Shown piece by piece: positions 17,413 to 28,911 of a stretch of 64,000 nucleotides of DNA (position 1 is its first letter; each line of letters begins with the position of its first letter). The position numbers and the translations under genes were made by a program. The DNA lies in the NCBI GenBank assembly GCA_031216755.1, contig JARUHG010000001.1, forward strand, positions 1,178,001 through 1,242,000, read 5' to 3'. The notes below the pieces were generated by a model that was given only the letters and a program-made list of their open reading frames with translations, did no database searches and was not told where the DNA came from. Origin of the DNA: Lysobacter arvi. GTDB lineage: Bacteria; Pseudomonadota; Gammaproteobacteria; Xanthomonadales; Xanthomonadaceae.

Positions 17413-17832
17413 ATGCATCCGGCCTGGAAAGTCGCCGCACTCCTCGCGCTCGCCGCGTTCGCCATAGGCTCGTTGGTCGCCGGCGCGTCCTATCTGGGCG
17501 TGCCGCTTCGGGGCGGCCTTCCGCTCGGCAATGCGCTCGCCGCGTCGGGGTTGTGCGCCATCGCGGCGTGCGGCGCCACGATCGCCCATCGCGGTCCGGT
17601 GCGGTGCGTCGCCGTGGTTGCGTTGGTCGCGGCGCTCGCATGGCTCCCGGTGTCGATCGCCATGGCCGGCAACCTGGCGCTGGTGTTCTCCGGTGCGCGC
17701 GGCGACGCTTGGATCGCGTGGAGCGCCGGTGTCGCGCTGCTGTCGTTCGCATCGCTGGCGCTGGCCGCGTTGCAGCGGGTCGTGCGCGCCGTGCGGTCGC
17801 GAGCGACACCCGCGCCGTTCGCGGAACGCTGA
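17413..17832 (+). CDS. small four-helix membrane protein, unknown
   Basis: A 139-aa, very hydrophobic protein with four predicted membrane helices (near 8-28, 40-58, 65-90 and 100-120) and a basic C-terminal tail (RAVRSRATPAPFAER). No recognisable motif. It starts 52 nt after the histidine kinase stop on the same strand and could be a third gene of that operon; MHPAWKV begins after a weak ribosome site. It is probably a genuine inner-membrane protein, since codon positions show the strong GC3 pattern of neighbouring genes. Confidence 0.55.
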   Translation: MHPAWKVAALLALAAFAIGSLVAGASYLGVPLRGGLPLGNALAASGLCAIAACGATIAHRGPVRCVAVVALVAALAWLPVSIAMAGNLALVFSGARGDAWIAWSAGVALLSFASLALAALQRVVRAVRSRATPAPFAER

Positions 17833-17867
17833 GTCGCGCCCTATTCGCGAACGGCTTCGGCGGGGCC

Positions 17868-17895
17868 TGTCACAACCGGCGGCGTCGGTCCGTCC
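17868..17895 (+). promoter_or_regulatory. ECF41-type promoter of the decarboxylase-like gene
   Basis: TGTCACA (17868-17874), a 15-nt spacer and CCGTCC (17890-17895) lie 44 bp before the ATG of the carboxymuconolactone decarboxylase gene. The same heptamer, spacing and hexamer precede the sigma-factor gene on the other strand (19356-19383). TGTCACA with a CGTC -10 is the element known for group ECF41 sigma factors. Confidence 0.8.
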
Positions 17896-17939
17896 TCTTG
17901 CATGAAGCGGCCGCCGTGGCCGCCAACATGAGAGACGAC

Positions 17940-18389
17940 ATGAACGCCGCTGCACACCTCGATTACACCGCCCTCGCGCCCAGCGCCTTCCAGCATCTGC
18001 TCCAGCTCAGCACCGGCCTGCACAAGGGCCCGCTCGGCGCGAAGCTGGTGGAATGGGTATCGCTGCGCGTGTCGCAGATCAACGGCTGCGTGTTCTGCCT
18101 GGACATGCACGCGACGATGCTCCGCAAGGCCGGCGAAAGCCAGCGCAAGCTCGACACCCTCGCCGCGTGGCGCGAAAGCCCGCTGTTCGACGCACGCGAA
18201 CGCGCGGCGCTGGCGTGGGCCGAAACGCTCAATGCCCTCGGCGCCGCCCCGGTGCCGGAAGACGCTTTGGCGCAGGTTCGCGCGCAGTTCGACGAGCGCG
18301 AAGTGGCCGAGCTGACCTTCGCGGTGGCGGCGATCCGCGCCTGGAACGTCCTCAACGTCGGCCTGCGCAAGCCGCTGCCGGACGCATGA
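17940..18389 (+). CDS. carboxymuconolactone decarboxylase/AhpD-family protein (ECF41 target)
   Basis: A 149-aa all-helical protein. The redox motif CVFCLDMHA (CxxC followed by a His) near residue 50 marks the AhpD-like carboxymuconolactone decarboxylase family; such proteins act as peroxidase-like thiol enzymes, and the true substrate is unknown. The hallmark is its partner: an ECF41-type sigma factor lies tail-to-tail with it at 18452-19312, and both have the same ECF41 promoter. In this group the decarboxylase gene is the main target of the sigma factor. The ATG at 17940 is chosen (MNAAAHLDYTALAP); ATG 17928 lies four codons upstream. Confidence 0.9.
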   Translation: MNAAAHLDYTALAPSAFQHLLQLSTGLHKGPLGAKLVEWVSLRVSQINGCVFCLDMHATMLRKAGESQRKLDTLAAWRESPLFDARERAALAWAETLNALGAAPVPEDALAQVRAQFDEREVAELTFAVAAIRAWNVLNVGLRKPLPDA

Positions 18390-18404
18390 GGCGCCGCTGA
18401 TCCA

Positions 18405-18431
18405 GGGCCTCTTCCATCGCGGGAGAGGCCC
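18405..18431. terminator. hairpin between convergent genes
   Basis: GGGCCTCT (18405-18412) pairs with AGAGGCCC (18424-18431) around an 11-nt loop. It lies in the 62-bp gap between the converging decarboxylase and sigma-factor genes. No T-run follows on either strand, so it may be a weak bidirectional terminator or only a transcript end stabiliser. Confidence 0.35.
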
Positions 18432-18451
18432 GGTCGCCCGTTGGCCCTGGT

Positions 18452-19312
18452 TCACGACAACAGGCCGCGCAGCTTGTCCGGATTGAGCACCGACAGGACC
18501 TGCGTGATGCGGCCGTCCGCATCGAGGCTGATGGTGGTGATCGAATGCAGCCTGCCTGCGTGGAAGCGCAGCATCGCCGGCTCGCCGTTGACGTGCCCCA
18601 GGCGGACCTTGGTCGCATCGTCCGTGCGGCGCGCGACGGCCCAGTAGAGATCGGCGATGCGCTGCGCGCCGTCCAGCGGTCGGATCACCGCGGTGACCTT
18701 GCCGCCACCGTCGGAAATCAGGCGGGCATCGGCAGCGAGCAACGCCATGATCGAAACGCGATCGCCGCGATGCATCGCATGCATGAAGCGTTCGAGCAGC
18801 CGGCGATGGGTGTCCGGCGCCACCGCGAACCGCGTGCGTTCGGCCTGCACGCGCGTGCGGGCGCGGCTCACCATCTGGCGGCAGTTCGCCTCGGTGTGAC
18901 CGAGCAGTTCGGCGATCTGCGCGTAATCGTGGTCGAACACGTCCTTCAGCAGGAACGCCGCCCGTTCCTCGGGGCCGAGCTTTTCGAGCAATGCGAGGAA
19001 GGCGAGCGAGACCTGCCCCGCCACGTCGGCGTGTTGTTCCGGTCCCGGCGAATCGTCGGCCGTGAGCGGCTCGGGCAACCACGGCCCCGGGTACACCTCG
19101 CGCTCGGTCCGGACCAGGCGCAAGCGGTCGATGCCCAGCCGGGTCGTGGCCGTGACCAGCCAGCCCTCGTGGTCACGGATGGCGTCGCGATCGGCCTGGT
19201 GCCAGCGCAGCCAGGCGTCCTGCACGACCTCCTCGGCGTCGCTGCGGCTGCCGAGGAGCCGGTAAGCCAGCGCCATCAGGCGTGGGCGGTGGGTTTCGAA
19301 GACGGTGTCCAT
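18452..19312 (-). CDS. ECF41/SigJ-type RNA polymerase sigma factor with fused C-terminal SnoaL-like domain
   Basis: A 286-aa sigma factor. Region 2 (MALAYRLLGSRSDAEEVVQDAWLRW) and region 4 (AFLLKDVFDHDYAQIAELLGHTEANCRQMVSRARTR) are clear. The ~110-aa C-terminal extension has the SnoaL-like fold that replaces an anti-sigma factor in this group. Three group signatures are present: WLPEPL between sigma domains, DGGGKV, and NPDKL near the end. Their combination is diagnostic for ECF41. The -35/-10 upstream matches the promoter of its presumed target, implying autoregulation. The start is uncertain: ATG 19312 (chosen), ATG 19324 and ATG 19348 are in frame. The last is at or next to the expected transcription start. 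Confidence 0.9.
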   Translation of the reverse strand: MDTVFETHRPRLMALAYRLLGSRSDAEEVVQDAWLRWHQADRDAIRDHEGWLVTATTRLGIDRLRLVRTEREVYPGPWLPEPLTADDSPGPEQHADVAGQVSLAFLALLEKLGPEERAAFLLKDVFDHDYAQIAELLGHTEANCRQMVSRARTRVQAERTRFAVAPDTHRRLLERFMHAMHRGDRVSIMALLAADARLISDGGGKVTAVIRPLDGAQRIADLYWAVARRTDDATKVRLGHVNGEPAMLRFHAGRLHSITTISLDADGRITQVLSVLNPDKLRGLLS

Positions 19313-19355
19313 CGGAGCGCACATGCGGTCGGTCTCAGTCCTGGCCATATTCCTC

Positions 19356-19383
19356 GGACGGTCCAGCGGGTGCATTTGTGACA
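19356..19383 (-). promoter_or_regulatory. ECF41-type promoter of the sigma-factor gene
   Basis: On the minus strand, TGTCACA (19383-19377), 15 nt and CCGTCC (19361-19356) match the promoter at 17868-17895 in sequence and spacing. Autoregulation by the sigma factor encoded just downstream is implied. Confidence 0.8.
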
Positions 19384-19435
19384 ACCGGCGAGCCCGCCCC
19401 CTGCCGTAGCGCTCGCGATTCGAAGACGCCCATAG

Positions 19436-19461
19436 AAAAAGCGGGCCGGAGCCCGCTTTTT
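19436..19461. terminator. intrinsic terminator after pnp
   Basis: AAAAAGCGGGC (19436-19446) and GCCCGCTTTTT (19451-19461) form an 11-bp stem with a 4-nt loop and T-runs on both strands. It ends leftward transcription of pnp (stop at 19499). It is symmetrical, so it can also block rightward readthrough. Confidence 0.9.
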
Positions 19462-19498
19462 CGTCGTCCGGCGATGTCGCCTGCGAGAATCGTCCGGC

Positions 19499-21607
<2,109 letters not shown>

Positions 21608-21755
21608 GTTGGGTTCCTATCGTTTCTGATGCGTTCCGGTCGGGGCCCCTGCCCCGCTCCGGTCGGTGGATGCGCCGGGCGCATCCGGATGTTGCGATGG
21701 CGGGACCGTGGCCTTGGCGCCGGTCCCCGGATATCGCGACGACTGCGCGATACCT

Positions 21756-21789
21756 CAAAAACGAACCGCGGCGCATCGCTGCGCCGCGG
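21756..21789 (-). terminator. intrinsic terminator/attenuator between rpsO and pnp
   Basis: On the minus strand CCGCGGCGC and GCGCCGCGG form a 9-bp stem with a 6-nt loop (21766-21789), then TTCGTTTTTG. It lies 13 nt after the rpsO stop, so it ends some rpsO transcripts while others read into pnp. Confidence 0.8.
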
Positions 21790-21801
21790 CGGGTAGTGCG
21801 T

Positions 21802-22062
21802 TTAGCGGCGCAGACCGAGTTTCTCGATCAGGGCCTTGTAGCGCTCGTTGTCCTTGCGCTTGAGGTAGTCGAGCAGGCTGCGGCGACGGTTCACCATCTG
21901 CAGCAGGCCGCGACGGCTGTGGTGGTCCTGCTTGTGGACCTTGAAGTGGCCGGTCAGCTGCTCGATGCGAGCGGTGAGCAGGGCGACCTGGACTTCCGGC
22001 GAACCGGTGTCGTTGGCGCCGCGCTTGTTGTCTTCGATGATCTTGCTGGTGTCGATGGACAT
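21802..22062 (-). CDS. rpsO: 30S ribosomal protein S15
   Basis: An 86-aa ribosomal protein, three to four helices, with the conserved [22 protein letters not shown]. It binds 16S rRNA at the helix 20-22 junction and organises the central domain of the 30S subunit. Full family length. The ATG at 22062 gives [20 protein letters not shown]. It lies 219 bp after truB in the leftward operon; that gap could carry an own promoter and the S15 autoregulatory leader, though I did not resolve one. Confidence 0.97.
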   Translation of the reverse strand: MSIDTSKIIEDNKRGANDTGSPEVQVALLTARIEQLTGHFKVHKQDHHSRRGLLQMVNRRRSLLDYLKRKDNERYKALIEKLGLRR

Positions 22063-22281
22063 CTGTTGCCTCGTAGATGCGTGGCCTGCAGAAAGCGAAT
22101 CGACCGGAATGAACCGCGTCGACGCACCGCCTGGCCCGCCGTTTGCTGATGGGATGCTGCGAAGAGGTACTGCTTAGGTGCTTGAAAAGCGGCGGAATTG
22201 TAACAGCAGCCCCACGCGAATGCGACCGCTGGACCGCGTGAACGCCTGGCGCGCCGGTTCATAGCGCCACGCGACGGGCGA

Positions 22282-23238
22282 TCATGCAACCGAGCCCGCC
22301 GCCTGTTCAGCCGTCCCGCCCTGCGCCGCCCACCGGAACAGTCGTTGCGGCGTGAGGCGGGCGCCCGTGCGCTGGCCGAGGCCGAGGCAGCGCCCCCCGG
22401 GGCCGAAGATCGCGACCAGGCCATCCGCGCCGGGCATGCAGTCGACCCCTTGGCCCTGCCCCACCCGGCGCGCGGCCGCGTCATCGACGTCGACCCGCGG
22501 AAACTGCGACAGCCCCGCTTCCACCGGCAGCAGCAGGGATTCGATGGCGGCCTCGCCACCGGCGTCTCGCATCTGCCGGAGGGCGTCGAGCGTCACCATG
22601 CGCGGCTGCGTGAACGGATCCACCCAGAGCCGGCGGAGCGTGGCCACGTGCGCCCCACACCCGAGCGCCTCCCCGAGGTCGCGAACCAGGCTGCGCACGT
22701 AGGTGCCCGAACCGCATTCGACGTGGAGCCGCAGGCGGGGGCCCTCGCGCCCGATGAGCGCGAAACGATGGACCACGACCTCACGCTCGGGGGCCTCGAT
22801 CGCCTCGCCGCGGCGGGCCTTGGCGTACAGCGGTTCGCCGCCCTGCTTGAGCGCCGAATAGATCGGGGCCCGCTGGCGGATCGGGCCGCGAAGGGGCGCG
22901 AGCGCCGCTTCGATGGCGGCGTCGTCGAGCTCGGGCACCGGACGCTCGAGCAGCGGCGCGCCGTCGGCGTCATCGCTGTCGGTGGTGAGACCGAGCACCG
23001 CCGTCGTCTCGTATGCCTTGGCCGAACCGAGCAGCAGGCCGGCGATCTTCGTCGCCTCGCCGAAGCACAGCGGCAACAGCCCGGTCGCCAGGGGGTCCAG
23101 GCTCCCGGTATGGCCGCCCTTCTCGGCGCGGAACAGATGGCGCGCCTGCTGCAGCGCCTGGTTGGAACTGAGCCCCTGCGGTTTGTCGAGCAGCAGGATG
23201 CCGTCGAGCGACCGGAAGCGCGTCTTGGCTTTCGTCAT
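22282..23238 (-). CDS. truB: tRNA pseudouridine(55) synthase
   Basis: A 318-aa enzyme that makes pseudouridine 55 in the T-loop of elongator tRNAs. The catalytic Asp lies in [20 protein letters not shown] (Asp near residue 43), with [14 protein letters not shown] before it and [19 protein letters not shown] later. The TruB C-terminal region is present. The ATG at 23238 gives [20 protein letters not shown]. It is part of the rimP-to-pnp operon, 178 bp after rbfA. Length and motifs are normal. Confidence 0.96.
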   Translation of the reverse strand: MTKAKTRFRSLDGILLLDKPQGLSSNQALQQARHLFRAEKGGHTGSLDPLATGLLPLCFGEATKIAGLLLGSAKAYETTAVLGLTTDSDDADGAPLLERPVPELDDAAIEAALAPLRGPIRQRAPIYSALKQGGEPLYAKARRGEAIEAPEREVVVHRFALIGREGPRLRLHVECGSGTYVRSLVRDLGEALGCGAHVATLRRLWVDPFTQPRMVTLDALRQMRDAGGEAAIESLLLPVEAGLSQFPRVDVDDAAARRVGQGQGVDCMPGADGLVAIFGPGGRCLGLGQRTGARLTPQRLFRWAAQGGTAEQAAGSVA

Positions 23239-23416
23239 GGATCGTCCGCAGAAGGTACACAGGGCGCTGCGGAGCGAGGTTCACGTCCGCGGATCGGCGG
23301 AACCTGGGCTCCGGTGCGAATCCTGCGTGGATTCCCGGGTGGGGGCAACGGGGCAGCGAATCGGGGAAGCGTCGGGCTGACGAACGGGGATGTTCGTCGG
23401 CGGACGGCGTGCAGGC

Positions 23417-23809
23417 TTACTCGTCCGCGTCGCCGGCCGAGGCGTCGGTCTCGTCTTCGGATGCGTTCGGGTTGTCGCGCAGCAGGTTGCCGATGCGCTC
23501 GCCACGATCGACCGAATCGTCGTAGTGGAAATGCAGTTCCGGCACGTGGCGCATCTTCACCGCGCGACCGAGCTGGAAACGCAGCTCGCGCGAAAGCTCC
23601 TTTAGGGCTTTGACGGCTTCCTTGGAGCGCTCGGGCTGCAATGCGGTGACGAACACCTTGGCGTGCGCGAGATCGCGCGAGACTTCCACGTCCGAAACGC
23701 TGACGGACGGGAGGCCGTGCTCGCGCACGGCTTCGTGCACCAGCGTGCCCAGCTCGCGACGGAGCTGGGCGGAAACGCGATCGGTGCGATGGAACGATTT
23801 GCCTGGCAC
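23417..23809 (-). CDS. rbfA: 30S ribosome-binding factor RbfA
   Basis: A 130-aa KH-fold factor for late 30S maturation (16S rRNA 5' helix), needed for cold adaptation in E. coli. Seen: KSFHRTDRVSAQLRRELGTLV at the start, VEVSRDLAHAKVFVT, LGRAVKMRHVPELHFHYDDSVDRGERI near the end, then an acidic tail (ASEDETDASAGDADE). The start is GTG at 23809, the only plausible start at the family N-terminus; the open frame extends upstream through repeat-like non-coding sequence. It sits between infB and truB as in most gammaproteobacteria. Confidence 0.93.
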   Translation of the reverse strand: MPGKSFHRTDRVSAQLRRELGTLVHEAVREHGLPSVSVSDVEVSRDLAHAKVFVTALQPERSKEAVKALKELSRELRFQLGRAVKMRHVPELHFHYDDSVDRGERIGNLLRDNPNASEDETDASAGDADE

Positions 23810-23830
23810 TTGAGTCGGGATTCGATAGTC

Positions 23831-23901
23831 GGGGTTCGGGATTCGTAAAGGCGGGGATGCGGGATCCGGATCGGGATTGATCCATCCCGATCCCGAACCC
23901 C
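23831..23901. repeat. nested inverted repeat between infB and rbfA
   Basis: GGGGTTCGGGAT (23831-23842) pairs perfectly with ATCCCGAACCCC (23890-23901). Inside, GGATCGGGAT (23868-23877) pairs with ATCCCGATCC (23884-23893). The segment is built of 'GGATTCGGGATTC'-like heptamers, a style common in Xanthomonadaceae gaps. It could be a processing or attenuation hairpin in the operon mRNA. Confidence 0.5.
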
Positions 23902-23916
23902 AATCCCGACGCACGC

Positions 23917-26526
23917 TTACAGCGTGCGCTGGACCTCGATGCGCTCGAAGCACTCGATCTGGTCGCCCGGCTTGACGTCGTTGTACGCCTTCACGCCGAT
24001 GCCGCATTCGGTGCCGCTGCGGACTTCGTCGACGTTCTCCTTGAAGCGACGCAGCGATTCCAGTTCGCCCTCGAAGATGACCGCGTTGTCGCGCAGCACG
24101 CGGATCGGCTTGTTCCGCTTGACCACGCCTTCCACGACCATGCAGCCGGCGACGGCGCCGAACTTCGAGCTGCGGAAGACGTCGCGGACTTCGGCGGTGC
24201 CGATGATCTCTTCGCGGATCTCCACGCCCAGGATGCCCGAGGCCACCTGTTTCACCTGGTCGATCACGTCATAGATGATCGAGAAGTAACGCAGGTCCAG
24301 GCCGTTGCCTTCGATCACCTTGCGGGCCGAGGCGTCGGCGCGCACGTTGAAGCCGATGATCGTGGCCTTGGCGGTGAGCGCGGCGTTGGCGTCCGACTCG
24401 GTGATGCCGCCCACGCCGGAGCTGATCACGTTGATGCGGATCTGCTCGTTCGACAGCGCGGTAAGCGACTGGCGCAGCGCTTCCACCGAACCCTGCACGT
24501 CGGCCTTGACGACCAGGTTGAGGCTCAGCTGGCCCTCGCCCTTGCCCATCTGGGCCATGATGTCTTCCATGCGGTTGCCCGCGGCGGCGACCAGGCGCGA
24601 TTCGCGGCGCTTGGCGTCGCGCTGCTGCGCCACGTCCTTCGCCAGGCGCTCGTCGTCGACGACCACGAAGTCGTCGCCCGCATCCGGTACGCCCGAAAGG
24701 CCCAGCACCTGCACCGGAATCGACGGGCCGGCCTTGTCGACCTGCTTGCCGTTCTCGTCGAACAGGGCACGCACGCGGCCGTACTGCACGCCGCACACGA
24801 GGTAATCGCCCTTCTTGAGCTCGCCCTGCTGCACCAGCACCGTGGCGACCGGACCGCGCCCCTTGTCGAGCGCCGATTCGATCACCGTGCCGGTCGCGCG
24901 ACCGGTCGGCACGGCCTTGAGCTCGAGCACTTCGGCCTGCAGCGAAATCGAATCGAGCAGGTCGTCGACGCCCAGGCCAGTCTTGGCCGACAGCTCGACC
25001 ATCTGCGTGTCGCCGCCGAAATCCTCGGCGACCACGTCTTCGGCGAGCAGGTCGTTCTTCACGCGACCCGGATCGGCATCGGACTTGTCGATCTTGTTGA
25101 TGGCCACGATCAGCGGCACGCCAGCCGCCTTCGCGTGCTGGATGGCTTCGCGCGTCTGCGGCATCACGCCGTCGTCGGCGGCCACGACCAGCACGACGAT
25201 GTCGGTGAGCTTGGCGCCGCGTGCGCGCATCGACGTGAACGCGGCGTGGCCCGGGGTGTCGAGGAAGCTGATGACGCCCTTGTCGGTTTCCACGTGGTAC
25301 GCGCCGATGTGCTGGGTGATGCCGCCGGCTTCGCCGGAGGCCACCTTGGTGCGGCGGATGTAGTCGAGCAGCGAGGTCTTGCCGTGGTCGACGTGGCCCA
25401 TGATGGTGACCACCGGCGGACGCGAGGCCTTCTCGCCCTGCGTCTCCTCGACGTGGGCCAGCAGCGCGTCTTCCGCGGTCGCGGCATCGGCCTTCACCAC
25501 GACGTGGCCGAGTTCCTCGGTCACCAGCGCGGCGGTGTCGTGGTCGATGGACTGGTTGATGGTGGCCATCACGCCCATCTTGAACAGCGCCTTCACCACG
25601 TCGCCGCCCTTGAGCGCCATCTTCTGCGCCAGGTCGGCGACGGTGATGGTCTCGCCGATCGCCACTTCACGGACGATGGGCGCGGTCGGACGCGTGAAGC
25701 CGCTGCCCGAGCGGGCCTGCTCGGCGTGGCGGCGCGTCGGCTTGGACTTGCCGCGGGTGTTGCTGGAGCGGCGGGCGCGATCGGTCGCGCTCAGATGCAT
25801 CTGGCCGGCGAAGCGGTTGGTGCGGTCGTCGTCCTCGACGGTCGCGACCATCGCATGGGAACCGCGCGTCTTGTGCGCCGGAGTCCCGCGAGGGGCCTCG
25901 ACGGCGCGCGGCGGCGCTGCCGGCTTCGGATGCCCGTGGCCATGGCCGTGTCCGCCCACGGCAGGCTTGCGCACCGGCTCGTCGGTATCGACGGCGGCGC
26001 TGGCATCGGCCAGGCGCGCGCGCTCCTCTTCCTCGGCCTTCTGCCGCGCGGCTTCCTCCGCCTCGCGACGGGCGGCATCGGCCTCCTCGGCGCGGCGCTT
26101 GTCGTCGGCGGCCAGCCGCTGCTGTTCGGCGAGGTTGCGCTGCTTGGATTCCTCCAGCTTGCGCAGGATCTCGGCACGCTCGTCGCTCTCCGACATCGGC
26201 TGCGACTCGGTCGGCTTCACCAGCGTGACCTTCTTGCGCACCACGACATCGACGGTCGTCTTGTTCTTGCCGCCGCCGACGGTGATTTCCTGCTTCCGGC
26301 TGCGGTTGAGCGTGATCTTCTTCGCCGCGTCGCCCGGCTCGGCCTTGTCGTCGGACTTGCCGTGGGCGCGCTTGAGGAAGCCGAGCAGCTTGACTTTCTC
26401 GATGCTGGTCACGACCTGGTCGGGGCCGCTGAAGGTCATGCCGGCCTCGGCCAGCTGCTCCAGCAACTTCTCGACCGGCGTGTTCACCAGTTCGGCCAGC
26501 TTGCGGATGGTGGTTTGCTGCGACAT
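23917..26526 (-). CDS. infB: translation initiation factor IF-2
   Basis: An 869-aa GTPase that delivers initiator tRNA to the 30S subunit and promotes subunit joining. The N-terminus has the IF2 N-domain ([20 protein letters not shown]), then a long charged Lys/Ala/Glu-rich linker including a His-Gly run (GHGHGHGHP). The G domain begins near residue 370 with [30 protein letters not shown] and NKIDK. Domains II-IV end in [20 protein letters not shown]. Normal length. The ATG at 26526 gives [14 protein letters not shown]. It lies between nusA and rbfA in the operon. Confidence 0.98.
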   Translation of the reverse strand: MSQQTTIRKLAELVNTPVEKLLEQLAEAGMTFSGPDQVVTSIEKVKLLGFLKRAHGKSDDKAEPGDAAKKITLNRSRKQEITVGGGKNKTTVDVVVRKKVTLVKPTESQPMSESDERAEILRKLEESKQRNLAEQQRLAADDKRRAEEADAARREAEEAARQKAEEEERARLADASAAVDTDEPVRKPAVGGHGHGHGHPKPAAPPRAVEAPRGTPAHKTRGSHAMVATVEDDDRTNRFAGQMHLSATDRARRSSNTRGKSKPTRRHAEQARSGSGFTRPTAPIVREVAIGETITVADLAQKMALKGGDVVKALFKMGVMATINQSIDHDTAALVTEELGHVVVKADAATAEDALLAHVEETQGEKASRPPVVTIMGHVDHGKTSLLDYIRRTKVASGEAGGITQHIGAYHVETDKGVISFLDTPGHAAFTSMRARGAKLTDIVVLVVAADDGVMPQTREAIQHAKAAGVPLIVAINKIDKSDADPGRVKNDLLAEDVVAEDFGGDTQMVELSAKTGLGVDDLLDSISLQAEVLELKAVPTGRATGTVIESALDKGRGPVATVLVQQGELKKGDYLVCGVQYGRVRALFDENGKQVDKAGPSIPVQVLGLSGVPDAGDDFVVVDDERLAKDVAQQRDAKRRESRLVAAAGNRMEDIMAQMGKGEGQLSLNLVVKADVQGSVEALRQSLTALSNEQIRINVISSGVGGITESDANAALTAKATIIGFNVRADASARKVIEGNGLDLRYFSIIYDVIDQVKQVASGILGVEIREEIIGTAEVRDVFRSSKFGAVAGCMVVEGVVKRNKPIRVLRDNAVIFEGELESLRRFKENVDEVRSGTECGIGVKAYNDVKPGDQIECFERIEVQRTL

Positions 26527-26615
26527 TCGGATTCGGTGTCCTCGTGGCGCGGGACGGGTCCCGCGCGTGTTGGCGTCATTCTAGCCCGGGGGTGCCGGGC
26601 GGGCCGACGCGGTAT

Positions 26616-28103
26616 TCATTCGAACCAGTGCTTGCGCGCTTCCATGATCAGCGCGGCGGCACGGGCCTCGTCGATGCCTTCGATATCGGTCAGCTCGTCG
26701 GTGGCCATGTCGGCCAGGTCGTCCCGGGTGACCACGCCGCGGGCGGCGAGCGCGTAGGCCGTGGCCTCGTCCATGCCGTCCAGTTCCAGCAGGTCCGCTG
26801 CGGGCTGATGCTCGTCGAGCTCCTCTTCGGCCGCCAGGGCCTCGTTGAGCAGGGCGTCGCGGGCGCGCGAGCGCAGTTCCTCGACGATGTCCTCGTCGAA
26901 GCCCTCGACCGCCAGCAGTTCGCCGACCGGCACGTACGCGATTTCCTCGACCGTGCTGAAGCCTTCCGAGACCAGGATGCCGGCGATTTCCTCGTCGACT
27001 TCCAGCTTGTCCTGGAACAGCTGGCGCGCGGCCGCCTGCTCGGCTTCCGACTTCGCCGTGACCTGGTCCTGCGTCATGACGTTCAGCTGCCAACCCGACA
27101 GACGGCTGGCTAGGCGCACGTTCTGGCCGCCCTTGCCGATCGCCTGGGCCAGGCGGTCCTCGGCGACGGCCAGGTCCATCGAGTGCTTCTCTTCATCGAC
27201 GATGATCGACTGCACTTCCGCCGGCGCCATCGCATTGATGACGAACTGCGCCGGGTTGTCGGACCACAGCACGATGTCCACGCGCTCGCCGTTGAGCTCG
27301 TTGCTCACGGCCTGCACGCGCGAGCCGCGCATGCCGATGCACGCACCGATGGGGTCGGTTCGGTTGTCGTGCGCGACCACGGCGATCTTGGCGCGGTCGC
27401 CCGGATCGCGGGCGCAGGCCTTGATCGAGACCAGGCCCTGGCCGACTTCCGGGACTTCGAGCTTGAACAGCTCCATCATGAATTCCGGCGCGGCGCGGCT
27501 GATGAACAGCTGCGGCCCGCGCGGCTCGCTGCGGACGTCGAACAGGTAGCCGCGCACGCGGTCGCCGGTGCGCAGCACGTCGCGCGGGATGCCCTTGTCC
27601 TTCGGGATGATCGCCTCGGCGTTGCCGCCCAGGTCGACGTAGATGTTGCCGCGCTCCACGCGCTTGACCACGCCGGTCACCAGCTCGCCCACGCGATCCT
27701 TCCACGCGTCCACGACCTGCTGGCGCTCGGCCTCGCGCACGCGCTGGACGATGACCTGCTTGGCGGCCTGCGCGGCGATGCGGCCGAATTCCGGGTTCTC
27801 GATCTGCTCTTCGATGTAGTCGCCGACCTCCACGCCCTCGACTTCGTCGACGGCATCCATCAGGCGGATCTGGCGATCGGGCGATTCCATGACGACGTCG
27901 TCCGCGACGACTTCCATGCGGCGGAAGGTCTCGTAGCTGCCGTCCTTCTGGTCGATGGTGACGCGCACCAGCACGTCTTCGTCGTGGTAGCGCTTCTTCG
28001 CGGCCGACGCCAGCGCGGCCTCGATGGCCTCGAAGATGACTTCACGCGGCACGCCCTTCTCGTTGGCGACTGCGTCCACGACCAGCAACAGTTCCTTGCT
28101 CAT
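26616..28103 (-). CDS. nusA: transcription termination/antitermination factor NusA
   Basis: A 495-aa RNA polymerase-binding factor that modulates pausing, termination and rRNA antitermination. N-terminal RNAP-binding domain (MSKELLLVVDAVANEKGVPR), S1 (ELVTGVVKRVERGNIYVDLGGNAEA), KH1/KH2 (RTDPIGACIGMRGSRVQAV, AIGKGGQNVRLASRLSGW), and two C-terminal acidic helix-hairpin-helix repeats ending in MEARKHWFE. The C-terminal repeats make this the long gammaproteobacterial form. The ATG at 28103 is the family start. Operon position after rimP is standard. Confidence 0.98.
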   Translation of the reverse strand: MSKELLLVVDAVANEKGVPREVIFEAIEAALASAAKKRYHDEDVLVRVTIDQKDGSYETFRRMEVVADDVVMESPDRQIRLMDAVDEVEGVEVGDYIEEQIENPEFGRIAAQAAKQVIVQRVREAERQQVVDAWKDRVGELVTGVVKRVERGNIYVDLGGNAEAIIPKDKGIPRDVLRTGDRVRGYLFDVRSEPRGPQLFISRAAPEFMMELFKLEVPEVGQGLVSIKACARDPGDRAKIAVVAHDNRTDPIGACIGMRGSRVQAVSNELNGERVDIVLWSDNPAQFVINAMAPAEVQSIIVDEEKHSMDLAVAEDRLAQAIGKGGQNVRLASRLSGWQLNVMTQDQVTAKSEAEQAAARQLFQDKLEVDEEIAGILVSEGFSTVEEIAYVPVGELLAVEGFDEDIVEELRSRARDALLNEALAAEEELDEHQPAADLLELDGMDEATAYALAARGVVTRDDLADMATDELTDIEGIDEARAAALIMEARKHWFE

Positions 28104-28160
28104 CTTTCTGACTCCGCACGGTCGGCGACTCGCGCCGCGGCTTTGATGGTGATTTGTCGG

Positions 28161-28736
28161 TTACTTTTTGGCCTTCGAAGCGCCGCCCTTGGGCGCGCCC
28201 TTCGCCGGCTTGTCCTTGCCCGGCTTGACCGGGGCCATTCCCAGCGCAGCCCAGTCCGGCACCAGGCGCGCCTTGTCGATATTGGTGAACGCGACGACGA
28301 ATTCGTTTCCATCCAGGTCGAACACCACGTCGCCGCCCAGCACGCGCACGATGCGGCCCTGCAGGCGACGGCGACCGTCCTGGGGGAGCTTCAGCCCCAC
28401 CTTCGCGGTTTCGCCCGCGAAGCGCTGGTAATGCGCCAGCGTGAACAGCGGACGGTCGATGCCCGGCGAGGAGACTTCCAGCGTGTACATGCCGCTGATG
28501 GGATCCTCGACATCGAGCTGCGCCGAGACTTCGCGACTCACCGCTTCGCAGTCCTCGATGGTCACCGAGCGCGACTGTCCGTCCTCGCCGACGGCCTCCT
28601 CGGCCGGCACGTCGATGTAAAGGCGCAACACGGCGCTGCCGGGCGACGGCAGGTATTCCGCGCCCAGCAGCTCCACGCCCAACGACGCGACGGTCGGAGC
28701 GAGCAGGTTCGCGATTTCGACAGCTTTATCCGCCAC
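28161..28736 (-). CDS. rimP: ribosome maturation factor RimP
   Basis: A 191-aa protein required for 30S assembly. The core shows [20 protein letters not shown], the [19 protein letters not shown] motif and [21 protein letters not shown], all diagnostic. The C-terminus carries a lysine-rich tail (about the last 25 residues) absent in many relatives. The start is GTG at 28736; GGGAG lies nine bases upstream and the next residues ([11 protein letters not shown]) match the family. It is the first gene of the rimP-nusA-infB operon and is preceded by a structured leader region. Confidence 0.95.
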   Translation of the reverse strand: MADKAVEIANLLAPTVASLGVELLGAEYLPSPGSAVLRLYIDVPAEEAVGEDGQSRSVTIEDCEAVSREVSAQLDVEDPISGMYTLEVSSPGIDRPLFTLAHYQRFAGETAKVGLKLPQDGRRRLQGRIVRVLGGDVVFDLDGNEFVVAFTNIDKARLVPDWAALGMAPVKPGKDKPAKGAPKGGASKAKK

Positions 28737-28878
28737 GCGTACTGACTCCCATGAAACCGGCACCGTACTGCCGCTCCGGTGCCTCGATGCAATGCAATGC
28801 CCAACGCCACTGCGTACACGCTCTTCCGAAGCACGCACCTCAAAGCAGCCACATCCGGATCGCGAGCCCACAAGCGCG

Positions 28879-28911
28879 AAAACGACAAAGGGCCCTTGCG
28901 GGCCCCTTGTC
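28879..28911 (-). terminator. intrinsic terminator in the rimP leader
   Basis: On the minus strand GACAAGGGGCCC and GGGCCCTTTGTC form a 12-bp stem (one G-U pair) capped by a GCAA tetraloop (28884-28911), then GTTTTC. It lies 143 nt upstream of the rimP start. It fits an attenuator for the operon or the 3' end of a separate small RNA. Confidence 0.85.
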
